Assembly: GCA_964462535.1 (NCBI GenBank)
Contig: CAYWXV010000036.1
Coordinates: 1-26,192 of the forward strand
DNA length: 26,192 nt
Direction of reading: 5' to 3'
Origin: CAYWXV01 sp964462535
GTDB taxonomy: Bacteria; Bacteroidota; Ignavibacteria; OLB7
Shown: positions 16,378 to 25,400 of the stretch, in pieces
How positions within the stretch are numbered: position 1 is the stretch's first letter
Layout: each line of letters starts with the position of its first letter
The notes under the pieces: generated by a model
Seen by the model: the letters and a program-made list of their open reading frames with translations, nothing else
What the model was told of the DNA's origin: nothing
The model's database searches: none
Translations under genes and position numbers: made by a program

Positions 16378-17052
16378 ATGACAAAGCGCGTTGAACACAA
16401 GCACCCATTGGCGATCCGATGGTTCCACTGGATCAACTTTCCTCTCCTGACAGTCATGATATGGAGCGGGACGCTGATCTACTGGGCCAACGATATCTAT
16501 CGAATTGGATTTGGAGACACGACGCTGCTCCGATTCTATCCCCAATCGATCTACGATCTTCTCCACATTCCCCACCGACTGGCGGAGGGGATGGCACTTC
16601 ACTTCGCATTCATGTGGCTCTTCGCCGTAAACGGGATACTCTACGTAGCATACACGGTCGTGACTGGCGAGTGGAAATACCTGATCCCCGACCGATCGTC
16701 GTTCCGCGAGGCAGTGCAAGTGACCCTTTTCGATCTCCGTCTCAGCAGGAAGCACCCACCGCCGCGCAAATACAACGGAGCGCAGCAGATAGCCTATTCG
16801 TCAATAATTCTCATGGGAGTCGGCTCGATAGTAACTGGTCTTGCCATCTACAAACCAACGCAGCTATCGTGGTTGATCTACACGCTCGGGGGATACCAAG
16901 CGGCCCGCCTTGAACACTTCATTCTCACGATAGGATACATCCTCTTCTTCGCTGTCCACCTTGTCCAGGTGATGCGAGCTGGCTGGAACAATTTCCGTGC
17001 AATGGTTACCGGAGTTGAGGTCATGCATTCAACGGAGGAGGACCATGCCTGA
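16378..17052 (+). CDS. Membrane di-haem cytochrome b (COG4117/Ni-Fe hydrogenase-type b subunit)
   Basis: 224 aa with four predicted membrane segments (about 17-37, 72-95, 137-157 and 180-200). Likely haem-ligand histidines are His17 (RWFHW), His75 (ALHFAFMW), His180 (RLEHF) and His194 (AVHLVQV), one at or near each helix, the pattern of four-helix cytochrome b561-like subunits of thiosulfate reductase or Ni-Fe hydrogenase. It would pass electrons between the quinone pool and the periplasmic molybdoenzyme encoded next. Its stop overlaps the next start by 8 bp, so the two are translationally coupled. The S8 gene is divergent, 228 bp away. It does not look like a six-helix MsrQ/YedZ. Confidence 0.83.
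   Translation: MTKRVEHKHPLAIRWFHWINFPLLTVMIWSGTLIYWANDIYRIGFGDTTLLRFYPQSIYDLLHIPHRLAEGMALHFAFMWLFAVNGILYVAYTVVTGEWKYLIPDRSSFREAVQVTLFDLRLSRKHPPPRKYNGAQQIAYSSIILMGVGSIVTGLAIYKPTQLSWLIYTLGGYQAARLEHFILTIGYILFFAVHLVQVMRAGWNNFRAMVTGVEVMHSTEEDHA
17034..17041 (+). promoter_or_regulatory. Ribosome binding site of the molybdopterin oxidoreductase gene
   Basis: GGAGGAGG lies inside the end of the cytochrome b gene, 3 nt before the ATG at 17045 (6 nt from the first GGAGG). It decides the start at 17045 over an in-frame ATG at 16997. Confidence 0.75.
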
Positions 17053-17857
17053 AGACAAGGCAAAGGGACGACCAAGAACGACGGGACGCGTGCAGACGGT
17101 GTCCGACGAGGAATTCGAGCGATGGATGTCGGCGCGGTCGCGGCGATCGTTCATGGTCGGTGGTCTCGCTCTCCTTGGAGGCATCACGGGTTGGACCTGG
17201 CTGAAGACGCGCGATCCCGAAGGTGGGACTGCATGGCCTCTTCGCCGCGCGCTCGATCTGAACGAGCGGGTCGCGCGCGGATATTTCTCTGACGACCATC
17301 GCGCTGAAACCTACCAGGCGTCGCTGGCAGACATGCCCCGCGTCAATGGTACCGAGGGGCTCGCGTCGGATCTTGACCTGGAGGCGTGGAGGCTTCGCGT
17401 AACGGGACTCGCCGATGAAGAGATATCGCTCTCCATGGATGACCTGCGCGCTCACGCGCGGGTCGATATGGCTACAGAGCTCAGATGCATCGAGGGCTGG
17501 AGCTCCGTCGTTCGCTGGGGGGGCGTCAGATTCTCAGAAGTCATCGCCGGGATCGTGCGCGGCGCGGGGTCCGTGGACGACGTCCGCGAGTCATTCCCGT
17601 ACGTCGGGATATCGACGCCCGATGGCGGATATTTTGTGGGACTGGACACGGCCAGCGCCTTCCATCCGCAGACGCTTCTCTGCTACGAGATGGCCGGGAG
17701 ACCTCTAACGCCGGCCCACGGTGCCCCTTTGCGACTCGTTATCCCAGTGAAGTATGGCATAAAGAACATCAAGCGAATCGGGACAATTCACTTTTCAAAC
17801 GACCGACCACGGGACTACTGGGGAGAACGGGGATACGACTGGTATGCCGGGCTGTAG
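17045..17857 (+). CDS. Tat-exported molybdopterin-dependent oxidoreductase (sulfite oxidase/MsrP-like)
   Basis: 270 aa, PF00174-type fold. The N-terminus has a 32-residue hydrophilic leader followed by a twin-arginine signal (SRRSFMVGG, Arg33-Arg34) and a hydrophobic stretch (LALLGGITGWTWL), so export in folded form with its cofactor is expected. The molybdenum-ligand cysteine is Cys148 in ELRCIEGWS, a motif shared by sulfite oxidases and MsrP (YedY). Later motifs (LLCYEMAGRPLTPAHGAPLR at 211-230, IPVKYGIKNIKRI at 233-245) match the same family. It is shorter than MsrP (about 330 aa). The partner is the upstream cytochrome b rather than MsrQ, so the substrate (methionine sulfoxide, sulfite or other) cannot be told. 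Its stop is only 4 bp from the convergent cyclophilin gene's stop. Confidence 0.88.
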   Translation: MPEDKAKGRPRTTGRVQTVSDEEFERWMSARSRRSFMVGGLALLGGITGWTWLKTRDPEGGTAWPLRRALDLNERVARGYFSDDHRAETYQASLADMPRVNGTEGLASDLDLEAWRLRVTGLADEEISLSMDDLRAHARVDMATELRCIEGWSSVVRWGGVRFSEVIAGIVRGAGSVDDVRESFPYVGISTPDGGYFVGLDTASAFHPQTLLCYEMAGRPLTPAHGAPLRLVIPVKYGIKNIKRIGTIHFSNDRPRDYWGERGYDWYAGL

Positions 17858-17861
17858 GCTG

Positions 17862-19286
17862 TTATCTCGCAACGACAAATCGTCGTATCACGACAACGTC
17901 TCCGATATTCAGCCGACAGAAGTAGAGCCCGGAGCGAAGATTCCGCGCATCGAAGCGGTGCGTTGTATTCCCCCCCTCGACGGTTTCTGTCCAGGTAACC
18001 GCCTCCCGTCCAGTCTCGTCAATAATCGTCAGCCGAGCAATCGCCGAACGTGATAGCGTGATCTGGACCACGACTTCCTGACCATCTACCATCACGGCAT
18101 AATCAGATAGCAGCGCATCATCAGAGATTCGGTCAACCGACGAGACATACGCCGTTTTGAAGTTCCAACGTGCTGATGAAAGACCATCGATAGAGCCATC
18201 CGACGGGGTCACGCGCCAGTAATATCGCGTGTCCGGATTCAGACTATCGAGCAGGTATGTGGTGTCCTGGAGGTTTTCCTTTGTCTGGAGAATCTCGGTG
18301 AACGCAAGCGAAGTTGCAACCTCCAGCCGGTAGGCAGTGGCCCCAGCGACGCCGTTCCAAACGAGTGGCGCCGGTCTTGCTGTGGACGTATCGCCATTTG
18401 GCGGACTCACCAGTGCCGGCGCTGGCATGAGTGTCGAGAATGCGAACACGTCTGACCATGGCCCTCGTCTTCCCCCATTTGAGGCCCTCACCCGCCAGTA
18501 ATATCTGCGCGGTCCCAACACCAGATTCCGCAATGTCGCGGTCGTAGATGTTAGAGAATCGTTATAGAGGAGGGACGCGAACTCGGGCGACGTGGACAAT
18601 TGAACCTGATAGAGAATTGCTCCGGGAACTGAGTCCCATTTCGCCAGGATGGATGTATTGACGCGGGTCGTGTCGTTTCCCGGTGCGACGAGAAGTGGGG
18701 CTGTCGGCGTAGTGGTATCCGTGCCGGTCCGCACTATCGTCATTGCGATCTTCTGTTGCGGCCGTTGCGTTCCACCCACCACCGGTGACATCACTATTGT
18801 GTCGACAATATCCATCCCCCGCAGCACACGTCCGTAGATCGAGTATTTCAAGTCCAGATGCGATGCGGTCGCAACACACACGAAGAACTGGGATGTCGCG
18901 CTGTTCGGATCAGTTGCGCGCGCAGCCGATAGTATTCCGCGGACATGATGAAGCGTACTGAATTCCGCTGAAACCGGCGTCTGCGACGGATCTCCGTACC
19001 CCCATGTATCCTCGGACCCACTTCTTGAATTCGGATCTCCCCCCTGTATGACGAATCCAGGAACCACCCTGTGAAATGCAGTCCCATCGTAGAACATGAT
19101 CCGGACAAGCGAATCAAAATTTGCAACGTGTTTCGGTGCGATATCGGGGAACATCTCGATATCGATCGTCCCCAGCGCCTCCCCTCCACGCGCCACAGAA
19201 ATCGTGTACAATGGTTTTCCGGTCTGAGCGCTCAAGACGCCCGCGAGCAAGAGGATTGCCGTGGAGGCACAGAGTAGATTCTTCAT
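17862..19286 (-). CDS. Secreted cyclophilin-type peptidyl-prolyl isomerase with FnIII domains and T9SS signal
   Basis: 474 aa from the ATG at 19286, chosen for its signal peptide MKNLLCASTAILLLAGVLSA; the open frame extends 17 codons further upstream. Residues 25-186 are a cyclophilin domain with FHRVVPGFVIQGGD (71-84, catalytic Arg73, Gln81) and TSQFFV (131-136). Two fibronectin type III-like domains follow (about 196-286 and 288-378, each with 'YYWRV..S.G..' strands). The last 80 residues (DYAVMVDGQEVVVQITLSRS ... LRSGLYFCRLNI) are a T9SS-like sorting domain, although it lacks the usual xPNP entry. It would assist folding of surface proteins outside the outer membrane. The MuiA-like gene ends 34 bp upstream on the same strand and may be co-transcribed. 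Confidence 0.85.
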   Translation of the reverse strand: MKNLLCASTAILLLAGVLSAQTGKPLYTISVARGGEALGTIDIEMFPDIAPKHVANFDSLVRIMFYDGTAFHRVVPGFVIQGGDPNSRSGSEDTWGYGDPSQTPVSAEFSTLHHVRGILSAARATDPNSATSQFFVCVATASHLDLKYSIYGRVLRGMDIVDTIVMSPVVGGTQRPQQKIAMTIVRTGTDTTTPTAPLLVAPGNDTTRVNTSILAKWDSVPGAILYQVQLSTSPEFASLLYNDSLTSTTATLRNLVLGPRRYYWRVRASNGGRRGPWSDVFAFSTLMPAPALVSPPNGDTSTARPAPLVWNGVAGATAYRLEVATSLAFTEILQTKENLQDTTYLLDSLNPDTRYYWRVTPSDGSIDGLSSARWNFKTAYVSSVDRISDDALLSDYAVMVDGQEVVVQITLSRSAIARLTIIDETGREAVTWTETVEGGNTTHRFDARNLRSGLYFCRLNIGDVVVIRRFVVAR

Positions 19287-19320
19287 GAACGTATCGGGTG
19301 TCAATATCGAGTGGGGCGAT

Positions 19321-20856
19321 TCATCTGTTGATGTCAACCTCTAGATCCCTGGGATGCTCTATTGCGAATGAGAACGTAATCGTCGCCTCGCGCCCCGGCT
19401 CAAGTTCGAGCGTCCACGTGACGATTCCCATATCGTCTACATCGTCGGGCGGGGGCGACATTTCCCCTGTCTTGACTTTTATCGACTCATGCCGGGATAC
19501 CGGTAACTGATCTTCCAACGTAACCACGGCATTTCGCGGAAGGAGATTGGCGACCGAAATCGCGTAAGCGAACTCGACGCGTTTTGTCGATCCGATCATG
19601 GCCTTCGATGTACGCCGCGAGATGAGTCGTCGGTCGACCTTAACTCGATCGTCGACGCCGAGTTGGAGTTCAAACTCCTCCCCGGGGGCTATGCGATCCA
19701 ACTCCGTTTTCCCTACGTAGTCCGATCCATGGAAGAGGGTAGCAACGGCCGGCAGGAGAAGAAAGTCGGTACTGTTGACGACGGTTGCCCTTAGAAATGC
19801 ATGCTCGTCCTGTCCGGGGACCGTCAGGTAGTCCAGTGTCGGGAGCAGTTCCAGCCGGGCAATTGTCACTCGAATCTGAGTCTTGTCAGGTGGGATCGTC
19901 GTGGGGCGCTCTATCCGGTAGGTGACGCTTGCTCCCTCGGCTTCGACGCTTGCGTGCTCATATGGCAGTGGCGGAGCAAGGGCAGCGGCCGGAGCGTACG
20001 CTGCACCTCCAAACTGCGGGGAACTCCTTTCTATCGGAGACTCCACCGCGAACGGCGGGCGTGGTTGAACGCGATCGACGAACCATGGTTCGAGTTGCGG
20101 GAGCTGCATCGAAGGACGGGGTGACGCAGTCGACAAACGTAGATGTGCGTTCTCCCAGACCTCTCCAGTTCCCTGCTGAATCGTTGCCAGGTAGTGCAGC
20201 TCGAGCCGCTCGTCGTTCAGTCTCACCTCGTAGTGGGGCGTCCACGATGCGCCATAGATGTCGTACGTTACCTCCAGCTCCACATCACAGTCCATCTCAG
20301 CGTGGACGGTAACCATCACACGCCTCAACTCCAGTCTCTCTCCGATCCCGTACTCCTCCAACCGCCGTCGTAGCGAGTCGATTCTCTTCTCGATCTTGCG
20401 TTGCTTTCGCGCGGTCTCACGCGATCGACCCCGCGATGCCTCCAACGATGTAGCAAGGAAGTCGGAAAGGCTCTGAAGCGCTTCGATCGTGGTCGTACCG
20501 CCTGCAAGCCCTCGTGTAAGATTCCGCCCGCCCGACTCACCCACACGCTCCAGGAAGCTCCGTCGCGCAGCCTCGATCTCCTCTGCGTCAGTCAGGAGTT
20601 CCTCCTTCTCCAACAAGCCCTGCAATTCGGTCCTGAGTTCGGCTGCATCACCACTTCGTTCACGAACGCGATGCACGTGCCGTACCTCGAGTCCAACGAT
20701 CCGCACTCCATCGCCTCGTCCCGATGCGCGCACAGACGCGTCGTCGATCGAGTCAGGGAGATCGGCAAACTCGATCACCTGCTCACCCTTCACAAGGTGG
20801 ATTCTCTGGTGACGCGTCACTCGGGCGCGATCGGAAAAGAGGGTTACATCAATCAT
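19321..20856 (-). CDS. Mucoidy inhibitor MuiA family protein (DUF4140/DUF4139)
   Basis: 511 aa from the ATG at 20856, where the conserved domain begins (DVTLFSDRARVTR); a GTG at 20931 would add 25 residues. The N-terminal DUF4140-like domain (about 1-105) is followed by a long charged coiled coil (about 75-170) and the DUF4139 domain (about 195-508) with YGASWTPHYEVRLN and WENAHLRLSTASP. No signal peptide or membrane segment is seen, so it is likely cytoplasmic. The family is widely distributed but its biochemical function is poorly known; the name comes from mucoidy in other bacteria. It sits between the M20 hydrolase gene (140 bp upstream) and the cyclophilin gene (34 bp downstream), a likely operon without an obvious common theme. 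Confidence 0.87.
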   Translation of the reverse strand: MIDVTLFSDRARVTRHQRIHLVKGEQVIEFADLPDSIDDASVRASGRGDGVRIVGLEVRHVHRVRERSGDAAELRTELQGLLEKEELLTDAEEIEAARRSFLERVGESGGRNLTRGLAGGTTTIEALQSLSDFLATSLEASRGRSRETARKQRKIEKRIDSLRRRLEEYGIGERLELRRVMVTVHAEMDCDVELEVTYDIYGASWTPHYEVRLNDERLELHYLATIQQGTGEVWENAHLRLSTASPRPSMQLPQLEPWFVDRVQPRPPFAVESPIERSSPQFGGAAYAPAAALAPPLPYEHASVEAEGASVTYRIERPTTIPPDKTQIRVTIARLELLPTLDYLTVPGQDEHAFLRATVVNSTDFLLLPAVATLFHGSDYVGKTELDRIAPGEEFELQLGVDDRVKVDRRLISRRTSKAMIGSTKRVEFAYAISVANLLPRNAVVTLEDQLPVSRHESIKVKTGEMSPPPDDVDDMGIVTWTLELEPGREATITFSFAIEHPRDLEVDINR

Positions 20857-20996
20857 GTGGTCAGAATCAGCGACGTGGCTGTGATACCAGCTACGCGTTG
20901 TGAAATCAACTCGACCGACAGCGGGGCTCACAGGTGGGTGGACGAATCACGCAAATGTCGCGGGCCAACCTTTGTCGGCACCGATGACGAAGCCAG

Positions 20997-22217
20997 CTAC
21001 CCTCCGGATGGTAGTGCATTGTCTCCGACGAGATAGCGGTACGCTGTCCAAGCCATCACGGCACTACCAATAGGGAGGATCGATTCGTGGATCGAGAACT
21101 TCGGATTGTGAAGACTCCCCATACAACCCTGCTCGGCAGTACCGGCACCGATCCACCAGAACGTGCCCGGCACCTTCTCCAGATAGTAAGCGAAGTCTTC
21201 AGCACCCATCATCGGTGGCGCGTCAAATACTGCCTGAGGTCCCAGGATCTCTCTGGCCGAATCCTGCGCAAACGTTGTCGTGTCGGGGTCGTTGTGGAGG
21301 GCCGGATATCCAACGCGGATTTCCAGGTCGTAATCCGTACCGTTGCCCAGACAGACCCCCTTCACGATATCCTCGATCTTCGCATGTGTCTGTCTTCTCC
21401 AGTCCTCGTCCATGGCGCGTAGCGTCGCTTCGATCTTCACGTCGTCCGGGATGATGTTCGTAGCCGACCCCCCGTGAATACTCCCGACTGTAAGGACACC
21501 AGGACGGAACGGGTCGATGGTTCGACTGACGACCTTCTGCAACGCAATCACCAACTCGCTTGCCGCAACGATTGGATCGACAGACAAGTGGGGGGCGGCG
21601 GCATGACCACCACGTCCCTTTATGGTAATGTAGATCTCGTCGGCCGACGCGAACATGTTCCCAGGAACAAAGCCACACGCTCCGGCAGGAACCATCGGCG
21701 CGACGTGCTGACCAAAGATCACGTCAACCTTCGGATCCTCAAGCGCGCCATCCGCGATCATGACTGATGCGCCACCAGGGAGCTTCTCCTCGCTCGGCTG
21801 GAGGAGGAACTTCACAGTTCCAGGAAGCTCCTCCCGTATCTCGGCAAGGATCATTGCCGCACCAAGCGCCATAGCTGTATGGGAGTCGTGACCGCACGCA
21901 TGCATCTTCCCGGGGTTCCTCGACGCAAAGGGAAGACCCGTCTCTTCGTGAATCGGGAGTGCGTCCATATCGCCCCTGAGAGCGACGCAGCGCGATTTGC
22001 CGTTCGCCTTTCCGCCACGGAGCACACCTACAACCCCGGTCGTGGCTATACCGGTGCGGGTCTCGATGCTCAATTCCCCCAACGTTCTCTCAACGAGCGC
22101 CGACGTCTCAAATTCTTCAAACGCGAGCTCGGGGTTCGCGTGAAGCGTGCGACGAATTTCAACCAGACGCTCCGCATGACGACGGGCCCGTTCGAGGAAA
22201 TCTGTTGGAGAGAGCAT
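20997..22217 (-). CDS. M20-family amidohydrolase (N-acyl amino acid/hippurate hydrolase-like)
   Basis: 406 aa from the ATG at 22217; the frame is open for 73 codons further upstream but that part is not protein-like and the family begins here. It carries the M20D motifs: ALRGDMDALPIHEETGLPF (79-97), MHACGHDSH (105-113, metal ligands Cys108 and His110), PSEEK (141-145, catalytic/metal Glu), GQH (169-171), SATNIIPD dimer loop (251-258) and SLHNPKF (368-374, metal His370). No signal peptide. Cleaves an N-acyl or amide bond from small substrates such as N-acetyl amino acids, diaminopimelate derivatives or hippurate; the precise substrate cannot be read. Probably first gene of an operon with the MuiA and cyclophilin genes. 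Confidence 0.92.
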   Translation of the reverse strand: MLSPTDFLERARRHAERLVEIRRTLHANPELAFEEFETSALVERTLGELSIETRTGIATTGVVGVLRGGKANGKSRCVALRGDMDALPIHEETGLPFASRNPGKMHACGHDSHTAMALGAAMILAEIREELPGTVKFLLQPSEEKLPGGASVMIADGALEDPKVDVIFGQHVAPMVPAGACGFVPGNMFASADEIYITIKGRGGHAAAPHLSVDPIVAASELVIALQKVVSRTIDPFRPGVLTVGSIHGGSATNIIPDDVKIEATLRAMDEDWRRQTHAKIEDIVKGVCLGNGTDYDLEIRVGYPALHNDPDTTTFAQDSAREILGPQAVFDAPPMMGAEDFAYYLEKVPGTFWWIGAGTAEQGCMGSLHNPKFSIHESILPIGSAVMAWTAYRYLVGDNALPSGG

Positions 22218-22262
22218 GTAGTGTTTGGGAAAAGGGAACAGGAGAACGGAACGAACGAGATC

Positions 22263-22278
22263 GCGCCGAAATCGGCGC
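22263..22278. promoter_or_regulatory. Inverted repeat upstream of the M20 gene
   Basis: Perfect 7-bp arms GCGCCGA (22263-22269) and TCGGCGC (22272-22278) separated by AA, about 46 bp upstream of the M20 start in a 264-bp intergenic region. The 2-nt centre is too short for a good hairpin loop, so a dimeric regulator site is more likely than a terminator. GAATC/GATTC (5 bp, 4-nt gap) lies near 22297-22310. Confidence 0.35.
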
Positions 22279-22481
22279 AGCAAATCGGGAGTTGAATCTA
22301 GGGATTCGCATGCATTCGAAGGGGGCCAAAATACCGGCGGGACCGGGTGCACAGCGATGGCATGACGTTCCGAAATGCGCAGTGACAGGTGTTGGCAAAC
22401 AGAGCGCGAACGCCGATAGCCCTCGTGCGACACCACAGATCATCAGACATCTACACGTGACCCGATCGCAGCCTTCTCCCT

Positions 22482-25400
22482 CTACCGCACGCAGACGATG
22501 GGTACACTTCGGCGCTCGCCGTCGGCAAACATCACAACGCAGCGATACATACCAGAGGGGAGATCACCCGCATCGATGTGGTACGTGGTTACTCCCGCAG
22601 CGATGTTCCCCGATGCCACCGCTCGGACTTCCCGACCATCCACATCGTAAACCGCGATGATACCCTCCCGTTGTTGCGCCAGTTCGACCGTGAGTTCAAC
22701 CACGCTCGAGAACGGATTTGGGTTGGCGCGCACTGTCGCTGCGTCGGCCGACCCAACCCCTGTGGAGACGCTCGCTGGTGGAGCCGGCTCGCAGGCAATC
22801 GATCGCATTACCGTGCCATCGAAGTTGACCAGGTAGAGGTATGGATCCGCTGGGTTGTACGCCGCTCCAGCGATAGAGACCTTCCCCCACGAATACGGGG
22901 GGAAGAAGAGCGTTGAGTCGAACGTGTAGTGGAGGTCTGCGGAGCAGATCACCTGTGGATCGTCCAGACGCATCAGCAGGGCGGCCGACCCGCGGGGACC
23001 GTAGTCGAATGAAAAGTCGTCCATGATCTGCCAGAACGTTCCAGGCTCGGGACCGGGAGCAAGACCGGCCGGACCCAGGAAGAGTGCACGTGAAGGTGCG
23101 TAGCTCCGAATCGTCGAGCCGTCAAGCGGATCCATTACAAAGAACTTTTGCTCTCCAGCAAGATCGCTGACAACGAGTATGCCACTGGCCCGATTTGAAT
23201 CAGGGAGCCAGACAATCCCCGTTGGATACCCTGCCGGGGATGGTAGGGCGCGGAGAAGCGTGCCATCACGATCCAGCTCCAATATCCACGCCTGACCATT
23301 CCCGTCAGGATCCGTATGTGTTACGTCGCACAGGAAGAACGTGCCGCGAACAGGATCCCACGCCAGCCCATTGAAGTTTCGGTACGCCGTGTCAAACGTC
23401 AGGGGAATCTTCTCGAGCGTGGCGAGCGTCGCGGGATCGATCTTCAGTAGGAAACGGGCTCCGTAGACGCTTGATGCCCACAGGTAGGTCCCATCGTGCG
23501 TCAGGCCCCAGAGCTGCGTCTGCTTCGAATCGTATGCGACAACCTGTCCCGGTCTTCGCGACATGACGGTGAACGATCTGCTTGTTGGAGCGATCGTGGA
23601 ATCACTCAACACGCGTAGTCGGATGCGGGCCGCAATTACCGTCGTATCCGGCACACTCCAGTCATAGTAACCGCCGGAAACTCTCCCGTCTATCATCGAC
23701 CACGTGGAGCCATCATCAAGCGAATACTCGAGCACCGCGTCACCGTCGACCCCGTTCCACGAGATTCGCTGGCGTGTCCCTCCATGCCATTGTTCGCCCC
23801 CCGTCGGTGTCGTGATGATGGGCGTCACCACGGTATCGCCCAGGTCGATTTCCCACATCGACCGTCCGTGCGTAGCAACACGCAGAAGACGTCTGGATCG
23901 GTGGATCTCCATGTCGGAAACCACCACACGCGGCAGCCCGTTCCCGAAGTCGTACCACGTGGACCCACCGTCGCTGCTGGCAAGCACACCGATGTCGGTC
24001 CCGGCGTAGATTTTCCGTTCGTTGAGTGGATCGACGACAAGCGTGTTGACGGGTATGTCCGGGAAGGTTGTCCCCAGCGATACCCACGTAAGCCCTCCGT
24101 CGGTCGTGCGGTAGATGTGTTGATTGTAGAATCCCGAGAAGGCGATCCAGGCCGTCAGCGTATCGCGCGTCGACGCGACGATGTCGGTCACACTCCTTCC
24201 AGGAAGGCCGGAAGCGGCCTCACGCCAGGTGTCCCCCCCATCCGTCGTAGCGCGAACGGTCGCTCGAGACGATCCTGCGTAGATAACACGCGAATCCAAA
24301 GGCGACACGCCTATTGCCGTCATCGTTCCAGCCACCGTGTCTGAAATCGCTCTCCAATAGTCCCCTGGCTTCATGCGATATACCCTCTTCCTACCGGTGA
24401 AAAGCGTGCGCTGGTCACCGGGGTCTATCAGCAGGGGTGCAGACCAGGATGCCTGCTCGCTCAGGTCGAGTCCGCCGTTGAGGTCGGACGTTTGTCGCGA
24501 CGGGATGATGGTTCTGAGGATGTTGCCGTAGAAGATTTCGTGATAGAGAACCGTCGGATCGAGCGGATCGACAATGCACTGAAACCCATCGCTCTGGTAG
24601 ATGAACCCCGGATCGCTGTAGTCATACGTCTTCGCCTCCGTCGTCACCGTTCCGTTGTCTTGAGTGCCGCCGTACGTCACGTCGTCGACTGACTGGTCGA
24701 TCGCCATGCCGTAGTACTGCGTTATCGCCAGCCCGGATGTCTTTCGAAGAAACGAACTCCCCCCCTGGTCGCTCCTATAGACTCCTCCGTCGTTACCGGC
24801 ATAGAGTCGATTGGGATCCGTTGGATCGAACACGAATGCATGGTAATCGGGATGAACGCCGGACCCTATGAGTGTCCAGCTTGCGCCTCCGTCTGTGGTG
24901 CGATAGGGCCACACGCCTCCCGCGACAACGACGTTTTCGTCGTCTGGCCTGATCGCAAGCGTGTTGTTGTACTCCCCCTGCGGGAAGCCTGGATTGTTCA
25001 GGAAGTTCGGCGAATTCAGAAAGAGCGTCTGCCAGGTGAGACCACCGTTGCTTGTCCGGCAGATCTTGGTGATATGTTCGGCACCGTCCAGACTGTACGT
25101 GTGCACGCACATGAGCGCGTACAGGATCGAAGGATTCGATGGGGCGACTTGAAGAGACACGCGACCGATCCCGGAGTCACCGGTAACCAGGCCGTTTGCG
25201 GTCGGAACGAACGACCGTCCTCCATCCTGCGAGCGCATAACGCCGGCACCCCCACCACCAACCCATAGCTCACTTGGATTCACCGGATTGATCGTGATAT
25301 CGGTTATGTCCTCCGTGAGAATCCGCTCCCACGTCCTGCCTGCGTCGGTGGACCGATAGAACCCGGCGTTGTTGTGAATCGTGGAGGCAAAGATGATGTT

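Noticed and set aside
24232..24239. C7/G7 runs in the Asp-box gene and other genes as phase-variation sites
   Set aside because: Seven-base runs occur several times in the window and follow from Gly/Pro codons; only the G9 run stands out.
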